Below are positions 23,835-30,186 of a stretch of DNA of 41,864 bases, in pieces (position 1 is the first letter of the stretch; the number at the start of each line of letters is the position of its first letter). The DNA is from a virus: positions 1 to 41,864 of the IMG/VR virus record IMGVR_UViG_3300047673_000207, one strand, 5' to 3'. The position numbers were made by a program, and so were the translations under genes. The notes under the pieces are model-generated. The model was not told the DNA's origin. It saw nothing but the letters and a program-made list of their open reading frames with translations, and did not search any database.

Positions 23835-24394
23835 CCCGGCGAGACCACCTCCACGGCGTCACCTCGTGGCTCAACGACCTCGCCAATCTTACCGCTGGGC
23901 CCACCCCGCTGGCCGATAGTAAGCCAAAGATCGCGTCGCTGGCGGCAGCCCTCGGTGAGGAATTTCCTCTCGGTGCGTTCACCCGCCAGTCACTGCTCGT
24001 CGTGGCCAGAACTACCAAGTTTTTTCCGAGTTACTCCGAGATTTGCGATGCGCTCAGCCCATGGTGGAAAGATCACCGGCCCACCCCGGTTGCGATCGAA
24101 ACCGACCAGTCCGCCGGCGCCAAACAGGCGCAGCGTGATCGTGAGAACGCCGAGAGCTGGGTCAAGACGCCGCAAGAGGTCCGGGCCAAGATCACAGAGA
24201 TCCGCAACGGCTTCATGCCGCACCTGTTCGGTCCGATCTTCGGCGCCGCTATGCAGCGGCATCGCCCGCATCTGCTCCCTCTCTTGCCGCCGGAATGGCT
24301 CAAGTGGCTGCCAACCGAACCACCCGAACGCGCTGCACTCCGCGCGGCCGCCACCGAGATCCACACCGAGGTCAAGCGAGGCAAGCCGGAATGA
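23831..24394 (+). CDS. Hypothetical replication-region protein
   Basis: ATG 23831 overlaps the initiator stop (ATGA); longer readings run through that gene. The 187 residues contain 'FTRQSLLVVARTTKFFPSYS' and 'EICDALSPWWKDHRP', a pattern found in phage proteins encoded just after replication initiators. In lambda-like phages this position holds the helicase loader. No ATP-binding motif is present, so a P-like loader is possible but unproven. Confidence 0.5.
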   Translation: MTRRDHLHGVTSWLNDLANLTAGPTPLADSKPKIASLAAALGEEFPLGAFTRQSLLVVARTTKFFPSYSEICDALSPWWKDHRPTPVAIETDQSAGAKQAQRDRENAESWVKTPQEVRAKITEIRNGFMPHLFGPIFGAAMQRHRPHLLPLLPPEWLKWLPTEPPERAALRAAATEIHTEVKRGKPE

Positions 24395-24603
24395 CGCCCC
24401 AGCCCCTCACCCAGCACGAGCTCGCGGACATGATGGCATCGCTCGGCCGCCGCCTCTACGACCAACACCCCCACGACGTGCTGACGCTCGCCGGCTTCCT
24501 GGCCTGCAACGCGCTCCGCTGCTGGGCCCCCGAGGACCGCATCCCACTCGCCGCCGAATGGACCGACCACGTCCTCGCCACCGTCCGCGAGAGCCTCGAC
24601 TGA
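24391..24603 (+). CDS. Small hypothetical protein
   Basis: ATG 24391 overlaps the upstream stop by 4 bases and the stop overlaps the next start by one base, so it is embedded in the operon. The 70 residues are helical (LTQHELADMMASLGRRLYDQ, LAGFLACNALRCWAPEDRIP) with no recognised motif. Confidence 0.55.
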   Translation: MTPQPLTQHELADMMASLGRRLYDQHPHDVLTLAGFLACNALRCWAPEDRIPLAAEWTDHVLATVRESLD

Positions 24604-24893
24604 TGGCCGACATCGACCCCGACGAGTTCGACTTCTCCGAGTTCGACTTCTCCTGCGAGCGCTCCATCGCGGCGCTCCGACAGGTCGCCGACCACAGACG
24701 CGCCGAGCTGCTCGCCCGCAACATCCACGCCAGCCTCCAGGGCGAGAACAAAGCCAACGCCCTCCTCGCCATCGTCCAAGTGCTCGGCGTCTGGCTCAGC
24801 AGCGAGCCACTCGAGCGACAGATCACCGGCCTCGCCGTCATCTCTCGCCTCATCACCCAGCAACTCCTCGGCGTTGATGACGATGCCGCTTGA
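24603..24893 (+). CDS. Small acidic hypothetical protein
   Basis: ATG 24603 overlaps the upstream stop (TGATG). The N-terminus is a highly acidic near-repeat (DPDEFDFSEFDFS), encoded by a short DNA repeat (GAGTTCGACTTCTC twice). The rest is helical (ALRQVADHRRAELLARNIHA ... LAVISRLITQQLLG). The acidic repeat might mimic DNA or bind a protein partner, but this is speculative. It overlaps the NusG-like gene by 17 bases. Confidence 0.55.
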   Translation: MADIDPDEFDFSEFDFSCERSIAALRQVADHRRAELLARNIHASLQGENKANALLAIVQVLGVWLSSEPLERQITGLAVISRLITQQLLGVDDDAA

Positions 24894-25455
24894 CGCATCC
24901 GTGACGACAGCCGTAGATACCGCCAGCCGCTCACAGCGCGTCGAGGAGCGGTGCGGTAGCCGTTGGGGCGTCGTGCATACCCACCCGCAGGCCGAGCGCT
25001 GGGCCGCACAGAACCTCCAGCGCCAGGGCTACGCAGCCTACCTGCCAACCCACACCGTCCGCATCCGCGACCGCACCATCCCGACACTCACCCGCCCCGT
25101 CGAGCGCCCGCTGTTCACCAGCTACCTGTTCGTGGCAGTGCCGCTGACCCTTTGGGGGCCGATCCGCCACACACTCGGCGTCCGCAGCCTGCTCATGAGC
25201 GGGGAAAAGCCGTATCTACTGCCAGAGGCCGTCTGGAACGCGCTACAGGCCGGTGAGGCGCTTCGCCGCGCCATTGCGCCACCCGGAGCCTCGTGGGCGC
25301 CTGGCACCCCTTGCAGCCCCGGGAACGGGGTGTTTACGGGCCACCCAGCCGTCGTCATCTCAGTCGACCGCGGAAAGGCCATCATCGCCATGCTGCTGTT
25401 CGGGGAACTGCGACAGGTCTCGGTCGATGTGAACAGCCTCGTGGCGCGGGAATGA
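24877..25455 (+). CDS. NusG/RfaH-like transcription antitermination factor
   Basis: ATG 24877 gives 192 residues (ATG 24883 and TTG 24874 are alternatives). Residues 29-125 are a NusG N-terminal domain: 'RWGVVHTHPQAERWAAQNLQ', 'RPLFTSYLFVAVPL', then 'IRHTLGVRSLLMSG' and 'LPEAVWNALQAGEAL'. Residues about 138-192 have a KOW-like end (GVFTGHPAVVISVDRGKAII, LFGELRQVSVDV). NusG paralogues such as RfaH bind elongating RNA polymerase and suppress termination. It lies at the border between early genes and the terminase, where lambdoid phages encode Q, so it probably turns on late transcription. Confidence 0.75.
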   Translation: MTMPLDASVTTAVDTASRSQRVEERCGSRWGVVHTHPQAERWAAQNLQRQGYAAYLPTHTVRIRDRTIPTLTRPVERPLFTSYLFVAVPLTLWGPIRHTLGVRSLLMSGEKPYLLPEAVWNALQAGEALRRAIAPPGASWAPGTPCSPGNGVFTGHPAVVISVDRGKAIIAMLLFGELRQVSVDVNSLVARE

Positions 25456-25480
25456 TCGCTAAACTAGTCAGCGGCTAGCA

Positions 25481-25792
25481 ATGTCAGGCATTCGTGGCTC
25501 AGCTCCCGGCGAACGACGTGGTGGACGCCAGAAAGGCACCCCCAACAAGGTCAACACCGATCTCAAGGCCATGATCCTCGGCGCCTTGGCTGGCGCTGGC
25601 GGCCAGGATTATCTGCAGCGTCAGGCCGAGCTGAACCCCGGCGCATTCCTCACCCTCATCGGCAAAGTCCTGCCCATGCAAATCACCGGCGATGGTGGCG
25701 GATCGCTCGTGATCGAGGTGGTGACTGGTGTTCCGCGCGATGAGGACGTGCTGACCGGTGTGCCACGAGACGGTGACGCCGACAACGAATAA
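25481..25792 (+). CDS. Terminase small subunit-like protein
   Basis: The 103 residues begin with a basic segment 'RRGGRQKGTPNKVNTDLKAM', then 'ILGALAGAGGQDYLQRQAEL' and 'NPGAFLTLIGKVLPMQI', the pattern of DUF5681-type proteins encoded next to phage large terminases. Its location one gene upstream of the large subunit supports a role in recognising DNA for packaging. No strong ribosome-binding site precedes ATG 25481. The C-terminus contains a short repeat (TGVPRDEDVLTGVPRDGD). Confidence 0.6.
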   Translation: MSGIRGSAPGERRGGRQKGTPNKVNTDLKAMILGALAGAGGQDYLQRQAELNPGAFLTLIGKVLPMQITGDGGGSLVIEVVTGVPRDEDVLTGVPRDGDADNE

Positions 25793-25813
25793 CGTGCTAT
25801 AACGATCGAGACC

Positions 25814-25836
25814 TCAGGGTGCTGATAACACCCTGA
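25814..25836. other. Perfect hairpin between small terminase and HNH gene
   Basis: TCAGGGTG and CACCCTGA form an eight-base perfect stem around a seven-base loop (CTGATAA). There is no following T-run, so it is not a typical terminator. It lies 34 bases upstream of the HNH start and could limit translation of the nuclease, protect an mRNA end or be part of a packaging site. Confidence 0.45.
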
Positions 25837-25869
25837 AGCCTCTGGCCAACGAACAAGGTGAGTGCTCGA

Positions 25870-26442
25870 ATGGTTGACAACATCATTGATCAGCAATCCG
25901 CCCACGCCAAGGATTTGGCGGAGAGACGCCGCGCTACAACGCAACGATACCGAGAGAAAAACCGCGAACAGATAAGAGCCCAATCGCGCCCTTACACTAA
26001 GGCATACCGGCTAGCTAATCTTGAAGCGGTTAAAGCCAAAAAACGGGCAAAATACGCCGCAGATGGCGAATACGACAGACGATACGCTAGAGAGTGGTAC
26101 GCACGAAACGCAGAGGCCGCAAAGGCAAAGCATGAGGCGTGGCTCGCGGCTAATCCAGGCAAGCGAGTAGAATACGAAACCCGCAGACGAGCCAGGAAAG
26201 CTGGTGCTGGTGGTGACCACACCGTCGATGATGTCCTGGCGATCGGCGAAGCGCAGGGGTGGAAGTGCCATTGGTGCAGCAAATCAGTACGGAAGCGCTA
26301 CCACATCGACCATATAATCCCGCTGTCCAAAGGCGGCGGAAATGGACCGCGCAACCTGTGCGTCACTTGCCAACCTTGTAACCAAAGCAAGCATGCCAAG
26401 GACCCGATTGATTGGGCGAGGCAGCTTGGAAGGCTCTTGTGA
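25870..26442 (+). CDS. HNH endonuclease next to large terminase
   Basis: ATG 25870 has AAGGTG upstream; GTG 25858 is an alternative. Residues 10-115 are a basic, helical, Arg/Lys/Ala-rich region that should bind DNA. Residues 131-175 are the HNH core: 'WKCHWC', 'YHIDHIIPLSKGGGNGPRNL' and 'CVTCQPCNQSK', with zinc-binding Cys pairs (C133/C136, C167/C170) and catalytic His. It ends 3 bases before terL. Phage HNH proteins beside terminases can assist packaging cleavage or act as homing nucleases. The first 350 bases are clearly lower in GC than neighbouring genes, suggesting separate acquisition. Confidence 0.8.
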   Translation: MVDNIIDQQSAHAKDLAERRRATTQRYREKNREQIRAQSRPYTKAYRLANLEAVKAKKRAKYAADGEYDRRYAREWYARNAEAAKAKHEAWLAANPGKRVEYETRRRARKAGAGGDHTVDDVLAIGEAQGWKCHWCSKSVRKRYHIDHIIPLSKGGGNGPRNLCVTCQPCNQSKHAKDPIDWARQLGRLL

Positions 26443-26445
26443 GAG

Positions 26446-28596
26446 ATGCCAGCGACAGCGCAACGTGTGAGCTTGAGCTACCGCCCGAGGCCGCAGTTCG
26501 TAGCCTTCCATAAGCGGAAGCAGCGCTGGGCATGCATAGTTGCTCATCGGCGGTGCGGCAAGACTATGGCGACCGTGATGGATCTGATTGATGCCGCGCT
26601 GCGGTGCGATAAGCCGGATGGTCGTTTCGCTTATGTCGCACCCACTTATGCGATGGCTAAAGATATTTCGTTCGGTTACCTGAAGCGCTTCACGACGGAC
26701 ATACCTGGGGTCGAACAGCGCGAGTCAGACCTGTCAGTGATCTTCCCTAATGGGGCTCGAGTGCGTTTGTATGGGGTCGAGAGCTACGATCGGTTGCGTG
26801 GTATATACCTCGATGGCTGCATCCTGGATGAAGCTGGCGATATGCCGCCTCAGGCGTGGCCCGAGGTTATTCGTCCGGCTCTTGCTGATCGTCAGGGATG
26901 GGCCGTGTTCATTGGAACCCCAAGGGGCAGGAACGAATTTCATCGCATTCACGAGCATGCGCAGCTCGCTCCCGACTGGTTCTCGCTGACGCTCCGGGCT
27001 GACCAAACTGGACTGCTGCCGCAGCAGGAACTGGACGACATCAGGAATATGCTGACGCCCGAAGCCTATGCGGCTGAAATGCTCTGTAGTTTCGACTCCG
27101 CAATCTTAGGGGCATACTTCGCTAAGGAGTTGGATGAAGCACAAGCGGCTGGTCGTATAACGTCAGTCCCTTATGATCCCATCCTCCCTGTGCATACTGC
27201 TTGGGACCTAGGTGTGTCTGACAGCACCGCCATCTGGTTCTTTCAGGTCTCCCGCGCCGAAGTTCGCGTCATCGACTACTACGAAGCATCCGGCTACGGC
27301 CTCCCACATTACGCTGCAGTGCTCACCTCGCGCGGCTACACCTACGGCACCGACTACCTGCCGCACGACGCACAGGCCCGACAACTCGGCACCGGCCGCT
27401 CGCTCTGGGAGACGCTGCACAGCCTCACCAATCGCATCCCGCGCGTGTTGGCACAGCAGAACCTGATGGACGGCATCAACGCCGCGCGCATCAGCATCGC
27501 CTCGTGCTGGTTCGATACATACAAGTGTCATGACGGCCTCGAGGCGCTGCGTGCCTATCGCGCCGACTACGACGACAAGCGCAAGGTGTTCACGGATCGT
27601 CCGCGGCACGACTGGGCCAGCCACGGATGCCTCACTGGCGATGCCATAGTTCTGACCGACCATGGGTTGCGGCGTATCGACCAGATGAAGGCCGGCGACC
27701 GTGTTTGGACACCGGCAGGATATGCCGTGGTCGAATGGGCTGGAGTGGTGAAGCGGGCAGCCGAACTCGTGCGGATTGAACTACCAGACGGGCGCAGGCT
27801 GACGTGTACGCCAGAGCATAAAATCGCGACAAATCGCGGTTTCGTTCATGCTGATGCTTTGCGATATCTGGACGTTGTGCTATCTGGTAACGAATGGCAA
27901 AGCTACCTGATAGGATTGTGTTCGAGGGTTGCGTCTACCGGCTATCGGGCAATTATTACCGCCGCCATGAGTGGGGAAAGCCAGGACCGTCCAACCTTCA
28001 TCGAGCGGTGTGGGAGCATCATAACGGCCCTGTGCCGGACGGCTGTGACATACATCATCGGGACGGCAACCCACTCAACAATGCTCCCGGCAACCTTGAA
28101 TGCGTCGATGCCTCTGAACACAAGCGACAGCACGCATTGGAGCGACGCGCCCGCGGAGAACTCCACGACCCATCTGACTTTTGCCGCGAGCAGGCTGCTG
28201 AGTGGCACGCCAGCCCCGATGGCATCGAATGGCATCGGCAACACGGCAAAGCGACATGGGACACGCGCAAGTGGGTTGCTGTTGTTTGCCGCCAGTGTGG
28301 TCAGAGCTTTGCTACGCCTTATCCCACGCGGGCGAAGTGGTGCCATATCAATTGTAAGATGGAAAACCTACGCCAGCGGCGCGGACGCCCAGTTGGTCTA
28401 CGACCTGACCGTAAAAGACCACGCCTGCTATCAGGCAAACGGGTTGCTGGTCAGTAACAGCGACGCGTTCCGCTACCTAGGCCTCGCCTGGCGGCAGATG
28501 CAGCCTGAGAAGCCGCCGAAGCCGCCAGAGGACTCGTGGGACCGGGCTTTCGCCCGCGCATCGCAGAGCACAGTCGAGAGTTGGCGCGTGGCATGA
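26446..28596 (+). CDS. terL: Terminase large subunit interrupted by an intein
   Basis: The continuous frame encodes 716 residues: 439 of terminase and a 277-residue intein at 395-671. Walker A is 'CIVAHRRCGKTMA' (33-40 core) and Walker B 'CILDEA' (125-130). The nuclease starts at 'HTAWDLGVSDST' with Asp254. The last nuclease motif, H-D-W-A-S-H-G / S-D-A-F-R-Y, is split exactly by the intein, so the protein can work only after splicing. It acts as the ATP-driven packaging motor and headful or site nuclease at the portal. GC content shifts visibly around 27240, with the 5' part poorer in GC, suggesting a recombination joint. Confidence 0.9.
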   Translation: MPATAQRVSLSYRPRPQFVAFHKRKQRWACIVAHRRCGKTMATVMDLIDAALRCDKPDGRFAYVAPTYAMAKDISFGYLKRFTTDIPGVEQRESDLSVIFPNGARVRLYGVESYDRLRGIYLDGCILDEAGDMPPQAWPEVIRPALADRQGWAVFIGTPRGRNEFHRIHEHAQLAPDWFSLTLRADQTGLLPQQELDDIRNMLTPEAYAAEMLCSFDSAILGAYFAKELDEAQAAGRITSVPYDPILPVHTAWDLGVSDSTAIWFFQVSRAEVRVIDYYEASGYGLPHYAAVLTSRGYTYGTDYLPHDAQARQLGTGRSLWETLHSLTNRIPRVLAQQNLMDGINAARISIASCWFDTYKCHDGLEALRAYRADYDDKRKVFTDRPRHDWASHGCLTGDAIVLTDHGLRRIDQMKAGDRVWTPAGYAVVEWAGVVKRAAELVRIELPDGRRLTCTPEHKIATNRGFVHADALRYLDVVLSGNEWQSYLIGLCSRVASTGYRAIITAAMSGESQDRPTFIERCGSIITALCRTAVTYIIGTATHSTMLPATLNASMPLNTSDSTHWSDAPAENSTTHLTFAASRLLSGTPAPMASNGIGNTAKRHGTRASGLLLFAASVVRALLRLIPRGRSGAISIVRWKTYASGADAQLVYDLTVKDHACYQANGLLVSNSDAFRYLGLAWRQMQPEKPPKPPEDSWDRAFARASQSTVESWRVA
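27628..28458 (+). other. Intein within the large terminase (residues 395-671)
   Basis: The first residue is Cys395, starting block A 'CLTGDAIVLTDHGLRRIDQM' followed by 'KAGDRVWT'. Block B is 'RLTCTPEHKIATNRGFVHAD' with the TxxH motif. Blocks F and G are 'VYDLTVKDHACYQANGLLVS' then N671, followed by extein Ser672. The penultimate residue is Ser instead of the usual His, a known but less common variant. The in-frame middle (about residues 485-645) is Thr/Ser/Ala-rich and has no LAGLIDADG or HNH motif. Instead an HNH gene lies there in another frame. Confidence 0.88.
27894..28457 (+). CDS. HNH homing endonuclease nested out of frame inside the terL intein
   Basis: The 187 residues are read in the -1 frame relative to terL. 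The HNH core is 'NLHRAVWEHHNGPVPDG', 'CDIHHRDGNPLNNAPGNLEC' and 'VDASEHKRQH' (catalytic His54/His55, Asn62/63). A C-terminal zinc knuckle follows ('VCRQCGQSF', 'AKWCHINCK'; C132, C135, C150, C154). An in-frame TAA lies just before the start (TAACGAATG), so it is an independent gene, not a fusion. It has no strong ribosome-binding site. The stop (28455-28457) overlaps the last intein codon. It is expected to cut intein-free terL alleles and spread the intein. Confidence 0.8.
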   Translation: MAKLPDRIVFEGCVYRLSGNYYRRHEWGKPGPSNLHRAVWEHHNGPVPDGCDIHHRDGNPLNNAPGNLECVDASEHKRQHALERRARGELHDPSDFCREQAAEWHASPDGIEWHRQHGKATWDTRKWVAVVCRQCGQSFATPYPTRAKWCHINCKMENLRQRRGRPVGLRPDRKRPRLLSGKRVAGQ

Positions 28597-28907
28597 GCGA
28601 CGATGATAGGGTCGTGCATATTGCCTGCCATAAGTGCTGGACTCGCCGCCGTTGGCCTGTGTCTGTGCCAAGGGAGAGCCCTGATGTGTTCTGTCGCAGC
28701 CTCAAATGCGAGTGCGGCGCAGACTATCGCAGTTTAGCCATTGGCCGCGGCGACGTGGCGCGTCTGCGCGCGATGATGGAGGAATGGTGGAATGAGGAGG
28801 CGGCGTCGCGTAAGCCTCGTGCCCGCAAAGCCGCTCAGGGTGCGGCTGACCAAGGCGGACTGGGCACAGGTCATACGAGCCAGGGCGTCGATGGCGGCGT
28901 TCGATGA
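28593..28907 (+). CDS. Small zinc-ribbon-like protein
   Basis: ATG 28593 overlaps the terL stop by 4 bases; longer readings lie inside terL. The 104 residues contain 'IACHKCWTRRRWPVSVPRES' and 'CRSLKCECGADYRSL', two Cys clusters that probably bind zinc. The C-terminal 35 residues overlap the next gene in another frame and are Ala/Gly-rich. Nucleic-acid or protein binding is likely; the exact role is unknown. Confidence 0.5.
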   Translation: MSDDDRVVHIACHKCWTRRRWPVSVPRESPDVFCRSLKCECGADYRSLAIGRGDVARLRAMMEEWWNEEAASRKPRARKAAQGAADQGGLGTGHTSQGVDGGVR

Positions 28908-29055
28908 GATGCCGCAGGAGTGGCGCCGGTTCTGTGCCGACTACCCACGCACTGCGCGCGGCTCCTCACTGGCCGGCGTGCTGGACTCGGCCGGGGGAGA
29001 CGTGCAGAGCGCCCAGCAGTCGCTGCGATATCTGCTGCCGGTGAGGGGCGCATGA
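28792..29055 (+). CDS. Hypothetical protein overlapping the zinc-ribbon gene
   Basis: The 87 residues from ATG 28792 overlap the previous gene by 116 bases. An in-frame ATG at 28891 would cut the overlap to 17 bases, but the segment before it ('PLRVRLTKADWAQVIRARAS') looks like true protein and continues smoothly into 'MAAFDEMPQEWRRFCADYPR'. No motif is recognised. The stop overlaps the next ATG by 4 bases. Confidence 0.5.
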   Translation: MRRRRRVSLVPAKPLRVRLTKADWAQVIRARASMAAFDEMPQEWRRFCADYPRTARGSSLAGVLDSAGGDVQSAQQSLRYLLPVRGA

Positions 29056-29324
29056 GGCATCGCTGGACTGACGAGGACAGAGCGTTTGTTGCGGCGCAAT
29101 GGGCCAGCGGCATCAAGCAGAAGCACATTGCAGAGATATTCGGCTACGCCGCCCCGGCCATGATCTCTAATGAGATCCAGACGTTCCTTCGGAAATACGC
29201 AGATACGCCTGTTCGTCCTGATGATCACAGGCAGTCGCACAACCGAGTGAAGGCACAAGGCGAGCCTCGCCGGTTGCTGGTCAAGGATGCAATCGCCACT
29301 TTCATCGCAAAGCGCAGCGCATGA
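29052..29324 (+). CDS. Small helix-turn-helix protein
   Basis: ATG 29052 overlaps the upstream stop (ATGA). The 90 residues begin with 'RHRWTDEDRAFVAAQWASGI' and 'KQKHIAEIFGYAAPAMISNE', a Myb/GcrA-like helix-turn-helix, followed by a basic tail. A related start pattern (WSDEERARLRQMWANGM) occurs in the gene at 39034, so the phage carries two such proteins. A transcriptional role is likely. Confidence 0.55.
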   Translation: MRHRWTDEDRAFVAAQWASGIKQKHIAEIFGYAAPAMISNEIQTFLRKYADTPVRPDDHRQSHNRVKAQGEPRRLLVKDAIATFIAKRSA

Positions 29325-29506
29325 CGGTCGACAAGCCAGACACCACCATCCCCATTCCTGGTGGCGCGACAATCACGTTGCGGGTTCCAAGGCGTCCACC
29401 GCTGTCCGTCGAAAAAGCATCAATCATTGCGGACTATGGGCATCCGACACGCTGGGAGTACGAGGGCGAGGACAACATTCTGCTGCACTGGGATTACCGG
29501 CGATGA
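29321..29506 (+). CDS. Small hypothetical protein
   Basis: The 61 residues (VDKPDTTIPIPGGATITLRV ... EDNILLHWDYRR) overlap both neighbours by 4 bases, indicating coupled translation. It is beta-rich and soluble. The opening 'M-T-x-x-PDTT' resembles that of the next protein, but the rest differs. The family is unknown. Confidence 0.55.
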   Translation: MTVDKPDTTIPIPGGATITLRVPRRPPLSVEKASIIADYGHPTRWEYEGEDNILLHWDYRR

Positions 29507-29742
29507 CCGAGCAGCCAGACACCACCACGCTGAGCGGCGCGGAGTTCCAGCGCCACGCCGGCACCGACGCGCAGAAGTGGGCCGAGGCGTTCGTGCGTGC
29601 ATGCCACCGCGATCTGCATGAGCTGCTGTCCGACGAGTGTCAGGCGTATCTGGCGCGGTGGCTGAGCGATTACGCTGAGGTGCGCGTGGCTGAGGAGCTG
29701 GGGCGCGTCACCGCTCGCCTGGTGCCACGGCATGACGAGTGA
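29503..29742 (+). CDS. Small hypothetical protein
   Basis: ATG 29503 overlaps the upstream stop. The 79 residues are acidic and helical (SGAEFQRHAGTDAQKWAEAF, HELLSDECQAYLARWLSDYA). No motif is recognised. It lies in the string of small, tightly packed genes between terminase and the ADP-ribosyltransferase-like gene. Confidence 0.55.
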   Translation: MTEQPDTTTLSGAEFQRHAGTDAQKWAEAFVRACHRDLHELLSDECQAYLARWLSDYAEVRVAEELGRVTARLVPRHDE

Positions 29743-29902
29743 GGCACCCGACCACGAAGGCCGTGCCGCAGCAATGGAACTGGTGATCGGTGCGCTCATG
29801 GCCAACTTCTGCCGCGATCCTCGACACCCGACGCTCGACGAGATGCGCGCCGTATCTGCCGAGGTTGCGGCGATACTCAAAGCGGTGCGGCATGACGACT
29901 GA
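29732..29902 (+). CDS. Very small hypothetical protein
   Basis: ATG 29732 overlaps the preceding stop by 11 bases. The 56 residues (MTSEAPDHEGRAAAMELVIG ... VSAEVAAILKAVRHDD) are helical and soluble. The end overlaps the next ATG by 11 bases in the same style (CATGACGA), so it fits the operon. No family is recognised. Confidence 0.45.
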   Translation: MTSEAPDHEGRAAAMELVIGALMANFCRDPRHPTLDEMRAVSAEVAAILKAVRHDD

Positions 29903-30047
29903 TGCGGAGCGCCCTGTACTCGACTGGTGCGCGCAAAAGACGGTCGTGGATCTGATCGAGGAGGCCAAGTGGGCCGTCACGCGATGGGAGTTGCATCGCA
30001 GGCTCTACGAGGCGCTTGATGAATGGGACCGCCAGCACAAGGATTGA
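29892..30047 (+). CDS. Very small hypothetical protein
   Basis: ATG 29892 gives 51 residues (MTTDAERPVLDWCAQKTVVD, LIEEAKWAVTRWELHRRLYE, ALDEWDRQHKD). It is helical and charged and the last gene of the small-gene string. A 139-base spacer follows before the next gene, with no recognised promoter or hairpin. Confidence 0.45.
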   Translation: MTTDAERPVLDWCAQKTVVDLIEEAKWAVTRWELHRRLYEALDEWDRQHKD

Positions 30048-30186
30048 GTCCGCAAATCACGATTATCGGTCGGAACAACCGCAGCGCTAAGGTCTAGACA
30101 AATCGCCCGATTGGCGAGGCGCAGGAAAACCCGCGGAGTCCCGAACCTAATCGCCCACGATCCATTCGGAGCGGCATTACAGCACC

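Noticed and set aside
27894-28457. Terminase broken by two compensating frameshifts, with HNH originally in frame
   Set aside because: The HNH frame has a TAA two codons before its ATG and a stop at the intein end, and the terminase frame has no stop throughout. Independent overlapping genes explain this better, although read data would be needed to be sure.
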